DNA of 64,000 bases from Bombyx mori (Eukaryota; Arthropoda; Insecta; Lepidoptera; Bombycidae): contig NC_085128.1 of assembly GCF_030269925.1 (NCBI RefSeq), forward strand, positions 12,154,501-12,218,500, in the 5' to 3' direction. The notes below the pieces were generated by a model, which saw only the letters and a list, made by a program, of their open reading frames with translations, was not told where the DNA came from and ran no database searches. Of the stretch, positions 47,868-56,604 are shown piece by piece (position 1 is the first letter of the stretch; the number at the start of each line of letters is the position of its first letter). The position numbers and the translations under genes are program-made.

Positions 47868-50586
47868 CCAGGAACTGCGCATCATTTATTGGAACCCCGG
47901 CGGGGTAAAACCCCGCAAGAACGAGCTCTTGGTTCTCGCCCGGGAGTACAACCCTGAGGTTGTGCTCCTGGGCGAGACCAAGCTACGTCCTCGGGATGTG
48001 TTCAGGATTCCAAACTACTTCATGTACCGACGTGACGAGGTGAGTCCTGCCGGGACGCCGTTCAGGGGCACTGCGGCGCTCGTCAGGCGAGACGTGGTAC
48101 ATGATCAGTTGGATTTGCTGGCCTTCACATCGACAAGGTCGATCGGTGTGAGGATCCACACCTCGGGGGGAGATATGCGGGTTTATGCCGCGTATAGACC
48201 CCCGGGGCCTGATTTTCATCCCGGGGACATAAGAAGGGTCCTGAGTTGCGACAGCCGCCCAGCTCTGCTGGTCGGGGACCTCAACGCGAAGCACGTCGCG
48301 TGGGGCTCCCGACTGAACTCAGCAGTGGGCAGGCGGCTGTTAGAAGATGCCGATAGGGGCGACTACTCTGTGGTCGGCCCCGACGAACCCACGCACATTC
48401 CGACCGCCGCGCAACTCCAGCCCGACGTGTTGGATGTGTGCGTTCACAAGGGGCTACGGTGCCCCTTAACTATTGAGGCACTGTACGACCTGGGTACCCC
48501 CCATCTCCCTATCCTGGTGACACTGGGAATGGGGCTTACCCGGGTTGCGACCTCGCCCCTACGACCGAAGGTCGACTGGGAGCTCTTTAAGAGACTCCTA
48601 GTCGACCTTCCCGTAATTCAGGACCCCAACACCCCTGAGGGGGTCGACGACGCGGCAGTCCGCCTTGTCGACTCCATCAGGGGAGCGATCGACCAGGCGA
48701 CGACTCTTGTGCCCAGCGGCGGGCCCAGAGGTATACTCCCGGCCCATCTGAAAGCGATTATTCGCCGGAAGAGGGGCCTGAGGAGGCTCTGGGCGACAAC
48801 TCGTTGTCCCAGGATCAAGCGCGAGCTTAATGAGCTGGAAGCGGAGTTGGCGGCGAAGATTAGCTCCTATCGGGGCTATGCGTGGGAGGAACGGATCGAG
48901 GAGGCCCGTGAGGACCCCTCGTCCGTGTCCCTCCACCGACTTTGCCGCCAGCTCTCAAATCGGCCTGCCCCGACTTGTCCACTCGTGGACGAGAGGGGCA
49001 ACCGATGCTTCTCGGCTCAGGCCCGCGCCGATGTCCTGGCCGTAATGCTGGAGCGGCAGTTCGCTCCAAATAACTCTGCACCCTCAGAGGCCGCATTCCA
49101 CCAATCGGTGGAAGAGAGCGTAGCAAGCCTACTCTCCTCCCCGGTGCCACCGTTGGGAGATGGTGATTTCATCACTCCCAGTGAATTGCGCCTCTCCATC
49201 AAGCGGATGAAGAGGCGCAAGGCGCCGGGCGAGGACGGTATTCCCTCCCTCGCATTTTTCCACTTCCCCGAAACGGTCGTGTCATTCATGACACGACTGT
49301 TCAATTCCATTCTGTCCACAGGACACTTCCCGGGAACTTGGAAATTGGGCAAGGTTATTGCCCTGCCCAAACCCGGCAAGGATAGGAGAAATCCCTCCAG
49401 TTATCGTCCGATCACTCTGCTGTCGCATATGGGCAAGTTGTTCGAGCGGCTGCTGCTGAGAAGGGTGTCGCCGCACATCCTTCTCAGACCCGAGCAATTC
49501 GGGTTTCGCAGCGGTCACTCGACAACGCTGCAATTGGTCCGCGTTATGCACCACTTGGCGGATCGGCCCAACGCGCGCCAGTACACGGCCGCAGTCTTTC
49601 TCGATATCGAGAAGGCCTTCGACCGTGTCTGGCATGCGGGACTGATCTACAAGCTGTTGCAGAACACGGACCTCCAGCACGCCTATGTGCGACTGCTGGG
49701 GTCGTACCTGGAGGGAAGATCCTTCCTTGTCGCGGTCGAGGGCGCAAAGTCGTCGGTGCGCCCAGTCACGGCCGGAGTTCCCCAGGGAAGCGTCCTGGCA
49801 CCAGTCCTCTACGCTCTCTACACCAACGACATTCCCACGCTTGAGGGCAACCTCCAAGCGTGGGAAGCCGACGTGAAGTTGGCGCTGTTTGCCGACGACA
49901 GCGCCTACTTCTCGTCCTCTAATTTCCCCTCTGCGGCCATTTCGAGGATGCAGAGGCTGTTGGACCTACTGCCCCAGTGGCTGGACCGATGGAGGGTCGC
50001 GGTCAACGTGGGGAAGACCGCGGCTATCCTCTTCGGTCCGGTCCGCACAAGAGCCGTCCCAGGACAGCTCAGTCTCCGTGGAGTCAATGTCGAGTTTAGG
50101 CCCAGTGTCCGATACCTGGGAGTCAGTATCGACCGGAGTTTGAGGATGACCGCCCACGCCAAGTCGGCGTTGGCGGCCGCCCGCTATGCGAGGTTTCTCC
50201 TCCGGCCGGTGTTGGCCTCCAGGTTGCCGACCAGGACTAGACTCGGCATTTACAAGACGTATGTCCGTTCCCGTATCACGTACGCAGCTGCGGCCTGGTA
50301 TCACCTCATCCCGCAGATCATGCGGGTGAAGTTACAGGCCCAGCAGAATCTGGCTCTTCGCACGATAGTCGGAGCAGGGCGTTACGTCAGAAATGACGTA
50401 ATCGCCCGGGATCTAGATGTGGAGTCGCTCGAGGAGTTCATTCGGAGGCTAGCTCGTAATATATACGAGCGGGCTGACGGTGGACCCCACGAGCATCTCC
50501 ACAATATAGCTCCCTTGCACGCCAGACCACCTGATGGTCAGGCGCTACCAAGGGAGCTACTGGAACCCCCGGCTATGGTAAGATAG
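47860..50586 (+). CDS. jockey-like ORF2: endonuclease/reverse transcriptase
   Basis: 908 residues from the ATG at 47860, which overlaps the ORF1 stop in ATGGCTAG; the frame also extends a few codons upstream. N-terminal AP-type endonuclease: WNPGG near 11, GET at 38-40, GDLNAKH at 139-145. Where most such proteins have SDH, this one reads GTPHLPI (about 212-218): the His is kept but the Asp is replaced. Reverse transcriptase: APGEDGIP near 455, SSYRPIT near 513, DIEKAFD at 582-588, GVPQGS at 639-644, catalytic FADD at 677-680, LGVSID downstream. The clade follows from the KPGKDRRNPSSYRPI and FADDSAY signatures. Length and motifs otherwise fit an active polymerase. Confidence 0.9.
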   Translation: MASQELRIIYWNPGGVKPRKNELLVLAREYNPEVVLLGETKLRPRDVFRIPNYFMYRRDEVSPAGTPFRGTAALVRRDVVHDQLDLLAFTSTRSIGVRIHTSGGDMRVYAAYRPPGPDFHPGDIRRVLSCDSRPALLVGDLNAKHVAWGSRLNSAVGRRLLEDADRGDYSVVGPDEPTHIPTAAQLQPDVLDVCVHKGLRCPLTIEALYDLGTPHLPILVTLGMGLTRVATSPLRPKVDWELFKRLLVDLPVIQDPNTPEGVDDAAVRLVDSIRGAIDQATTLVPSGGPRGILPAHLKAIIRRKRGLRRLWATTRCPRIKRELNELEAELAAKISSYRGYAWEERIEEAREDPSSVSLHRLCRQLSNRPAPTCPLVDERGNRCFSAQARADVLAVMLERQFAPNNSAPSEAAFHQSVEESVASLLSSPVPPLGDGDFITPSELRLSIKRMKRRKAPGEDGIPSLAFFHFPETVVSFMTRLFNSILSTGHFPGTWKLGKVIALPKPGKDRRNPSSYRPITLLSHMGKLFERLLLRRVSPHILLRPEQFGFRSGHSTTLQLVRVMHHLADRPNARQYTAAVFLDIEKAFDRVWHAGLIYKLLQNTDLQHAYVRLLGSYLEGRSFLVAVEGAKSSVRPVTAGVPQGSVLAPVLYALYTNDIPTLEGNLQAWEADVKLALFADDSAYFSSSNFPSAAISRMQRLLDLLPQWLDRWRVAVNVGKTAAILFGPVRTRAVPGQLSLRGVNVEFRPSVRYLGVSIDRSLRMTAHAKSALAAARYARFLLRPVLASRLPTRTRLGIYKTYVRSRITYAAAAWYHLIPQIMRVKLQAQQNLALRTIVGAGRYVRNDVIARDLDVESLEEFIRRLARNIYERADGGPHEHLHNIAPLHARPPDGQALPRELLEPPAMVR

Positions 50587-50966
50587 TCGGCTTAACCGGA
50601 GTGATATGGGAGTGCTCATAATGAGTGCCCCCATGGGACTGAGCTGTCCACACTCTTCATCTCCCCCCACACTGTTGGGGTGCCCCCCTATGGGGACCCA
50701 TTTCTACCGCCCGTTTGGGTGGACCACTCCCCCTTAAGGGGAGTGATTTACGTCGGTCCCTCCCCGCGACGGTCTTCCCCTTCTGGGGAGCCCTTAGCGG
50801 GTGAGCGCCAAACTAGTGCCGCGGCTCCCCCTCTGACTTGTAGAGGTGGGGCCGCGGCATGGGGCCGGTGGCGGGCCCCACGGTGCTGACTGTTGTTTTT
50901 TGTAGTTGTAAATAGTTAGTATAGTTAGTTAGATTAGTTTTAGTTAGTTTATAGTTTAGTAGTTAG

Positions 50967-51052
<86 letters not shown>
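50587..51052 (+). other. jockey element 3'UTR and poly(A) tract
   Basis: A GC-rich 3'UTR with several short palindromes (CTCCCCCTTAAGGGGAG, TTCCCCTTCTGGGGA), then an AGTTAGT-rich stretch, then 86 consecutive A residues (50967-51052). A tract that long decays quickly, so the insertion is young, unless the assembly misestimates its length. Confidence 0.8.
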
Positions 51053-51054
<2 letters not shown>

Positions 51055-51330
51055 GTAGGAAGCAGAAGACAGCAGCCGGCGCCGGGGAGACTCCTCCGCG
51101 GGCATCACTCCGTCCAAGAGAACCAAGCCCATCGTATTATGTATATGTATATATGTTTTGTCGATGTAGTGCAGCCGTGCACGCTGCGAACAGCGTACCT
51201 TCCCCTAGTCCTCCCCGCATCTACTTCACCCCTGCCCCATGTGGCAGGGAGCTTCGTCCCGGGCAGTGGGGATTGCCCCGAGGCCCGTTCCGTGCCCCCG
51301 AAAGGGGGTACGACGACCCTTCTTGTCTTG
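51053..51330. other. GC-rich segment of unknown origin after the poly(A)
   Basis: 278 bp between the A tract and the right 12-bp repeat. It carries a hairpin CCCTGCC/GGCAGGG (about 51231-51250) and the string GCGAACAGCGTACC, which shares CGAACAGCGTA with the leader near 44128. No coding capacity and no A tail of its own. It is either the other half of an element split by the jockey, or sequence carried with it. Confidence 0.5.
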
Positions 51331-51551
51331 TCTATTGCTAGTAATTACGAATATTTATAAACTCTTATATTGGATTTTATCACCCGATGTTATTCCTTCT
51401 TCGCGCTACACATGCTAAGCAGTTTCATAGTTACTTAGGGAAATTGGTAATCCTATCGCACCTACTGTTGTGGGTGCACCTAATGCACATTAAATTTATA
51501 CTACGTTCAAAAACACGAGTGTATCATCTAATAATCCATGTATTCCCAATC

Positions 51552-51817
51552 TCTATATATAAAAATGAATTGCTGTTCGTTAGTCTCGCTAAAACTCGAG
51601 AACGGCTGGACCGATTTGGCTAATTTTGGTCTTGAATTATTTGTGGAAGTCCAGAGGTTTAAAAGGTAGATAAACATGAAAATGCTCGGAATTAAATGAA
51701 AATAACAATTTTGTTTTTCCTTTGATGTATCCCTCGTTGGACGGATTCCTTTTGTTTATTTTATACAAAAGTTTAGGTATTTTATTAAGGCACTACGAAG
51801 TCTGCCGGGTCAGCTAG
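51552..51817 (+). mobile_element. Helitron-like element, family H1 copy 4
   Basis: It starts TCTATATATAAAAATGAATT and ends GCCGGGTCAGCTAG, with a short deletion near the 3' end (TTATTAAGGCACTACG) relative to copies at 5534 and 24946. It is followed by T. Confidence 0.65.
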
Positions 51818-52229
51818 TAATCAATAAAATGTTTTAAGTGTACTAATTAAACAAAAACCCAAACACAATATCGTAAGTACTTTCTTGTCTCCAACTTTGT
51901 TTCCTAAGTCAATGGAAGGCTACGACTGCTATCAATTGTCACCTGTAAGCAATAATCGAAACAACGGCACAACTTACCTATTGGGAGGGCCCTTTATTAG
52001 AAAACTTTTATCCCTCATATACGTTGAGGACACATGGAAAAATAAAAGTTGGCTGTACGTGGTGTAAATAAGACATAACGACCGACATCCAAAGCTGGGA
52101 TTAAAGTTAACGATAGCCGATAGTATTGTTTGGCGGTTCAATATAACATGATGTGTAAGCCGATAGAAAATTCCTACGCTGATAATGCAAGCATATAGTT
52201 TCTAAGAAGGATTAAAATAAAATGTAACT
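51818..52229. other. AT-rich stretch, nothing recognised
   Basis: A 60-codon frame at 51885-52067 has no domain. Confidence 0.45.
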
Positions 52230-52814
52230 GTCGTAACAGTACAGAATAGATGAAAAAGATGGAATGTGATCTAGTCCATTCTAGTTGTTCGCGACGGACA
52301 TGAATAAATGTAGAATAGATATTATTCGCGACGGACATTGATAGTTTAAAATAGATAGAAAATATAGTAATAGATAAATAGTTAAATAGAGATATGTTCG
52401 CAAAGTACAGCGAGATTTAATAGAAATAGACAATGTCCGTAAATAGACTGTATGTTAAAAATAGTTGTAACATAAAATAGAGTGTAAACATAGTAAAAAT
52501 GTCCGTAAATAGATAAAGAATATCCGAATAAATAGTTATATTAAGAATATGTTGGCGTAAAATAGACAATAAATAGATAGTACGCTAAACATAGAAATAA
52601 GTAATTTGTAAATATTGTATTTTGTTTGTAAATAAAGATTGGTCCTCGTGGTCTTTAATTTGGCGTGGGAACGCAGGAGCGAGTCACAATACGGGCAACT
52701 AATAGAGCGACTAGGCAAACAATAGGCGAGCGAGGCGGCCGAGAGAACAATAGACGCCCACCGTGCTCGGACTCATAATAGCGCTGGCCGAGTGCGTGTG
52801 GGCGACCATAAATA
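52230..52814. repeat. AATAG-rich degenerate tract
   Basis: AATAG or AATAGA recurs at irregular short spacing (for example TAGAATAGAT, TAAAATAGAT, GTAAATAGAC, AACATAGAAATAAG). TTCGCGACGGACAT occurs twice near 52287 and 52325, and TGTCCGTAAATAGA twice near 52434 and 52500. After an AATAAA at about 52629 the composition turns GC-rich while keeping spaced AATAG (CTAATAGAGCG, ACAATAGGCG, ACAATAGACG, ATAATAGCGC). It could be an LTR or UTR of an unrecognised element. No coding frame. Confidence 0.45.
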
Positions 52815-52839
52815 AGGGGCCTTTTTTTTTTTTTTTTTT

Positions 52840-53353
52840 CGGGTAGAGGGCCGAACCTCCTACGAGGTCCCCGCGCAAAAGGGGCGCGCGGGGTATGTGA
52901 GACTCAACGATCTGCATGGTGTTGTGAGCAGACCGCGGGCCCAAGGATTTTAGAGCCCACCCACTAAACGACTCCTCTGCACTCTTACACCCGACGTCCG
53001 ATCCCCTCCGAGGTCAGAACCCGGATGAGGTAGGGGGGCTACCGCGGTCAACACTACAACCAGACGGCGCGGCTCACCCCAAGGACGCCCAGCCGACGGA
53101 GCCTTCGAGGCGAATCGAAGGCTCTGAAACGTCGGCCGTCTCGGTACGGCAGCCCGTCGGGCCGCCCAGACGGTGCCGCTGGTGTCCCGGAATACCCCGC
53201 TGGATCAGAACCAGCCTGCCGGGTCGGGACGCGATACACCGTCGACCGGTCGCTCTAATCACTCCACGGCAGCGCGCTAGAGTGCTGGTAGCGCGCCGCG
53301 CGGCCTCACCCCCTCAGGTCGCCCCTTGACCTTCACCGGGGGGAGGCCGCCAC
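52840..53353 (-). other. R1-clade element 3'UTR with strong hairpin
   Basis: Of this 514-bp region, 488 bp (52840-53327) are repeated at 59722-60209 with two differences that I can see. Inside, GCCGACG (53092-53098) pairs with CGTCGGC (53130-53136), and GAGCCTTCG (53099-53107) pairs with CGAAGGCTC (53116-53124). This makes a two-part stem-loop of the sort that non-LTR reverse transcriptases often use to recognise their template. That role is inferred. Confidence 0.75.
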
Positions 53354-56300
53354 CTACAGGGGCCGGGACGTACGGGCGTATTCCCGCCTCCGGCCCCCGG
53401 CTCGACGGCGACGGATCGGTGCGGAAAGGGAAGAGCTCTCCCTCTCTCGCTCCGCCGCCTCCTTCTGCGAGATGGTGGACTCGCAGAAGTCGAGCATCGC
53501 CTTCCAGGACGCGTCGCTGCCGAGCATCGTAGCCACGACGCGCGGCAGCGAGAGGTCCTCTCCTATGACCGCGACGAGGGCGGCGCGTTGCTCGTCGAAT
53601 CCAGAGCAACGCGCCAATGTATGTTCCGCTGTGTCTTCCTCGTCGCGGTCCGCGCAGTGGTGGCACTGCGCCGTCGGTTCCCTTCCGGCTATCTTAAATA
53701 GGTACCGGCCAAAACACCCATGGCCGGTCAACATCTGCGTCAGCCGGAAGGTGAGGCATCCGCGGTCGCGGCCCACCCAGTCCGCGAGAACCGGGCGGAC
53801 CGCCTCGACGGTACGGAGGCCGGCCGACGGGTCCGCCAAGCGGCGAGACCACGCCTCCAGCACGGACCGCCGAGATTGGAGCCTCCGCGCTCGAACTACT
53901 CCTTCGCCGGGGCGCCCTTCCCCCCTAGAGCGGAGGTCGCTACGCCACCGGTAATCGGCAGCGAGCGCCTCCGCCTCCAGGTCCCAGGGTGGCGCCCCGG
54001 CGAGCAAGCACGCCGCCTCGAAGGAGACGGTGCGGTATCCTCGGATCGCCCTGACCGCGATCGCGCGCTGCGGACGTCGCAGCGCGGCGACGTTCTGGCG
54101 GGTCAGGGCGTGGCACCATACGGGCGCGCCGTATAGTGCCATCGACCGCACCACCCCCATGTAGAGGCGGCGCGCCACCTGATCGGGACCCCCGACGTTT
54201 GGAAGCAGCCGGCTCAAAGAGCCGGCCGTCGCCATCAGTCGAGGGCCCAACTTCGCAAAGTGAGCGCGGAAGTTCCACCGACCATCCAGTTCAAGGCCGA
54301 GGTACCGAAGACCGGTCACCCCGACCCCGACGCGGACGCCTCCGATCACGAGGTGGGCACCCAGAGGCGGCGCTCGTCCCGGCCCGTGAAACAACAGAGC
54401 CTGGGTTTTGTCGAGCGCCACCTCGAGTCCCAGCCGTCGGATCCTTGTGACGACGTGTGCCACGCCTGCGCACGCCAGACGGGCAGACTCCCGGTAGTCC
54501 CTCCCCGGAGCCACGACCAACGTGTCGTCGGCGTAACAAATTACGCTCAGCCCGGGGAGGGGACCCCGAATTACGCCCCGCAGGACCCAGTCGTAGCCGA
54601 TGTTCCACAGCAGGGGGCCCAGTACAGACCCCTGCGGAACACCGCGCTCGACGGGGAAGCGGTACATCGCCCCACCGTGTCCGATGCACTGGATCGACCT
54701 GCCCTCGAGGTAGGAGCCGATCAGTCGGCGGAGGTATGCGGGGACGCCGTGATACTCCAGCGCCCCCGCGATCACCGACCAGGGCAGGGTGTTGAAGGCG
54801 TTCCTTACATCTAAGGATAACGCCATCGCCACCCCGCCCCGGGATACGGCTTCATCGGAGAGGGCCCGCACGCGCAGAATTGCGTCGATAGTCGAGCGGC
54901 CCTCTCTGAAGCCGTATTGCTCCGCCGAAAGATCGGGACCAGTCTCGGTCAGGTGCCGGACGATGCGGGCCGCGACGATCCTCTCGAGCATCTTGCCCGC
55001 TTCGTCCAGCAACACGATGGGGCGATAGCCCGCGGGTGAGTCCGCGGGGCGCCCGTCCTTCCGCAGAAGGACCAGTCTGCCCGTCTTCCATTTCGACGGG
55101 AACCGTCCCGACTCGAGGCACGCTTCGAAAAGCCCCCCGAGCCGGTCCCCTAGGGCCTCGAAGGCCAAGCTCCAGACCCGGCCGTGAACGCCGTCAGGGC
55201 CGGGGGCCGCGTCCTTCGCTCTCATTCTGGACACGGCCGCATGGATCTCCGCCCCCGTGATAGGGGGAGGGGGCTCCTCGGCAGCGGGAACGCTGGGGCG
55301 ACGCGGAGGCGTGCCCCACGTGGCGTCCATCTGGGGGGGCTCAAAGTCCCCCCCCGCTGCCGGCGGGAAAAGCGCGGAAACTATTTCCCGCAGCTGCCGA
55401 GGCTGGAGCCGCTCGGTCAACGGGAGCGCCCACGGCTGCAGTTTCCTGCGAACCATCTTGTATGGGCGCCCCCAGGGATCTTCGTCGAGCGACTCCAGGA
55501 GAGTCTTCATGCTCTGCTTCTTGGCCTCGCCGATGGCCAGCTGCAGCGCCGTCTGCTTTTGACGACAGTCAGCGTGCAGCTGGGCCGCCGTCTCCGCGAA
55601 CGCAGCGTCGCGACGACGGCGTCGGCGGTGGCGTGCGCTCCGGCGGCGCGCCCTCACGCACTCCTCGCGGAGTCTTGCGATCTCGGGCGACCACCAGAAC
55701 GCACCCCCACGTGGTGCTCGGGGGCCGACCCGGGGCATGGCGGCATCGCAAATGTTTGCCATGGTGCCCCGGAACCAGTCGACCTCCGCATCCACGTCCG
55801 CGAGCCGCGCGGGTTTTGGCGCCCACGCAGCAACAGCGGCCGCCTCCATCAGCAACTCCTTGTTCATCCGTTTCAAGGCCCACCTGGGGAACGAACGGGG
55901 CGCACCTTGCGGGAGCTCCTCCTCGCCGCGGGCGCCCGCAGCTGACGACGACGACAAGGAGGAGGCGGAGAGCTCGAATCGGACGTATCTGTGGTCCGAG
56001 AGCGTCTCCGCCCCCTCGAGTACGCGCCAGCCGCGGGTGCGGCGCACGGCGGACGGGGACGCGAACGTCACGTCCACGTGAGATTCCCCGTTCCACCGCA
56101 CGCAAGTCGCGACCGTGCCTCTGTTTAGGAGACAGAGGCCGGTCGCGATCGCCCACTCCGAAAGGGCCTCGCCTCGCGCATCCGTGCGGGGGGAACCCCA
56201 AGCCGTGCACTTGGCATTGAAGTCCCCCGCGACGATGACAGGGCGGGACCCGAGGCGGTGTAAAAGCGCCTCGAGCCCGCCCAGAAACCGCTCGAACTCG

Positions 56301-56602
56301 GCGAGGCTCCTGTTCGGAGAAAAGTACGCCCCGATCACGACGGTCCCGTCGATCCTAGCCGCGACGTACCCGGGTCCCCTGGCCACCATATCCAAGGGGG
56401 GTAACGCCGCGGACTGTCTCAGTACGATGGCCACGGAGCCGTCGACGTCCCCGATCCAGCAGTCCTGGTCAGTGGGGACGAAGTACGGCTCCGCGGCGAC
56501 AGCGACGTCGATTGACCACTCCGCCATGGTGTGGACGAGGAGATCCTGTGCCCTGGCGGAGTGGTTCAAATTACTTTGAAGGAAGCGATGGACACAACCC
56601 AT
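53354..56602 (-). CDS. R1-clade ORF2: endonuclease/reverse transcriptase
   Basis: 1,082 residues from the ATG at 56602-56600. The frame is open 51 codons further upstream, but that part overlaps ORF1. I prefer the ATG because it forms TAATG with the ORF1 stop and begins MGCVHRFLQSNLNHS, the usual start of an R1 endonuclease. Endonuclease motifs: AAEPY near 36-40, GDFNAK at 126-131, SDH at 202-204. Reverse transcriptase: APGPDGVHG near 466, GYRPIVLL near 525, DVRNAFN at 598-604, GVPQGS at 654-659, YADD at 690-693. A C-terminal Cys/His cluster (CHHC followed by EHTLARC) is typical of the clade. Its endonuclease would set target choice. Intact and possibly functional. Confidence 0.92.
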   Translation of the reverse strand: MGCVHRFLQSNLNHSARAQDLLVHTMAEWSIDVAVAAEPYFVPTDQDCWIGDVDGSVAIVLRQSAALPPLDMVARGPGYVAARIDGTVVIGAYFSPNRSLAEFERFLGGLEALLHRLGSRPVIVAGDFNAKCTAWGSPRTDARGEALSEWAIATGLCLLNRGTVATCVRWNGESHVDVTFASPSAVRRTRGWRVLEGAETLSDHRYVRFELSASSLSSSSAAGARGEEELPQGAPRSFPRWALKRMNKELLMEAAAVAAWAPKPARLADVDAEVDWFRGTMANICDAAMPRVGPRAPRGGAFWWSPEIARLREECVRARRRSARHRRRRRRDAAFAETAAQLHADCRQKQTALQLAIGEAKKQSMKTLLESLDEDPWGRPYKMVRRKLQPWALPLTERLQPRQLREIVSALFPPAAGGDFEPPQMDATWGTPPRRPSVPAAEEPPPPITGAEIHAAVSRMRAKDAAPGPDGVHGRVWSLAFEALGDRLGGLFEACLESGRFPSKWKTGRLVLLRKDGRPADSPAGYRPIVLLDEAGKMLERIVAARIVRHLTETGPDLSAEQYGFREGRSTIDAILRVRALSDEAVSRGGVAMALSLDVRNAFNTLPWSVIAGALEYHGVPAYLRRLIGSYLEGRSIQCIGHGGAMYRFPVERGVPQGSVLGPLLWNIGYDWVLRGVIRGPLPGLSVICYADDTLVVAPGRDYRESARLACAGVAHVVTRIRRLGLEVALDKTQALLFHGPGRAPPLGAHLVIGGVRVGVGVTGLRYLGLELDGRWNFRAHFAKLGPRLMATAGSLSRLLPNVGGPDQVARRLYMGVVRSMALYGAPVWCHALTRQNVAALRRPQRAIAVRAIRGYRTVSFEAACLLAGAPPWDLEAEALAADYRWRSDLRSRGEGRPGEGVVRARRLQSRRSVLEAWSRRLADPSAGLRTVEAVRPVLADWVGRDRGCLTFRLTQMLTGHGCFGRYLFKIAGREPTAQCHHCADRDEEDTAEHTLARCSGFDEQRAALVAVIGEDLSLPRVVATMLGSDASWKAMLDFCESTISQKEAAERERESSSLSAPIRRRRAGGRRREYARTSRPL

Positions 56603-56604
56603 TA
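56600..56604 (-). promoter_or_regulatory. TAATG stop-start coupling of ORF1 and ORF2
   Basis: Read on the minus strand, the ORF1 stop TAA (56604-56602) and the ORF2 ATG (56602-56600) share one A. SART1 of silkworm is known to translate ORF2 by termination-reinitiation at UAAUG. The same arrangement here suggests the same mechanism. Confidence 0.8.

Larger units (their letters stand above)
44001..51342 (+). mobile_element. jockey-clade retrotransposon unit bounded by a 12-bp direct repeat
   Basis: TCTATTGCTAGT occurs at 44001-44012 and 51331-51342, as expected of a target-site duplication. Inside are a long leader (44013-45683) that alternates GC-rich and AT-rich blocks, ORF1 (45684-47867), ORF2 (47860-50586), a GC-rich 3'UTR, and an 86-A tract (50967-51052). 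A 278-bp GC-rich segment then lies beyond the A tract but inside the repeat. A normal jockey ends at its A tail, so either the repeat belongs to an older outer element or the unit is composite. Both ORFs are intact, so the copy looks young. Confidence 0.8.

Noticed and set aside
45899..50304. Minus-strand frames opposite the first jockey ORFs
   Set aside because: Antisense shadows; low-complexity translations without motifs.
53472..56579. Many plus-strand frames of 100-250 codons opposite the R1-clade ORF2
   Set aside because: GC-rich antisense shadows of a gene with full RT and endonuclease motifs.
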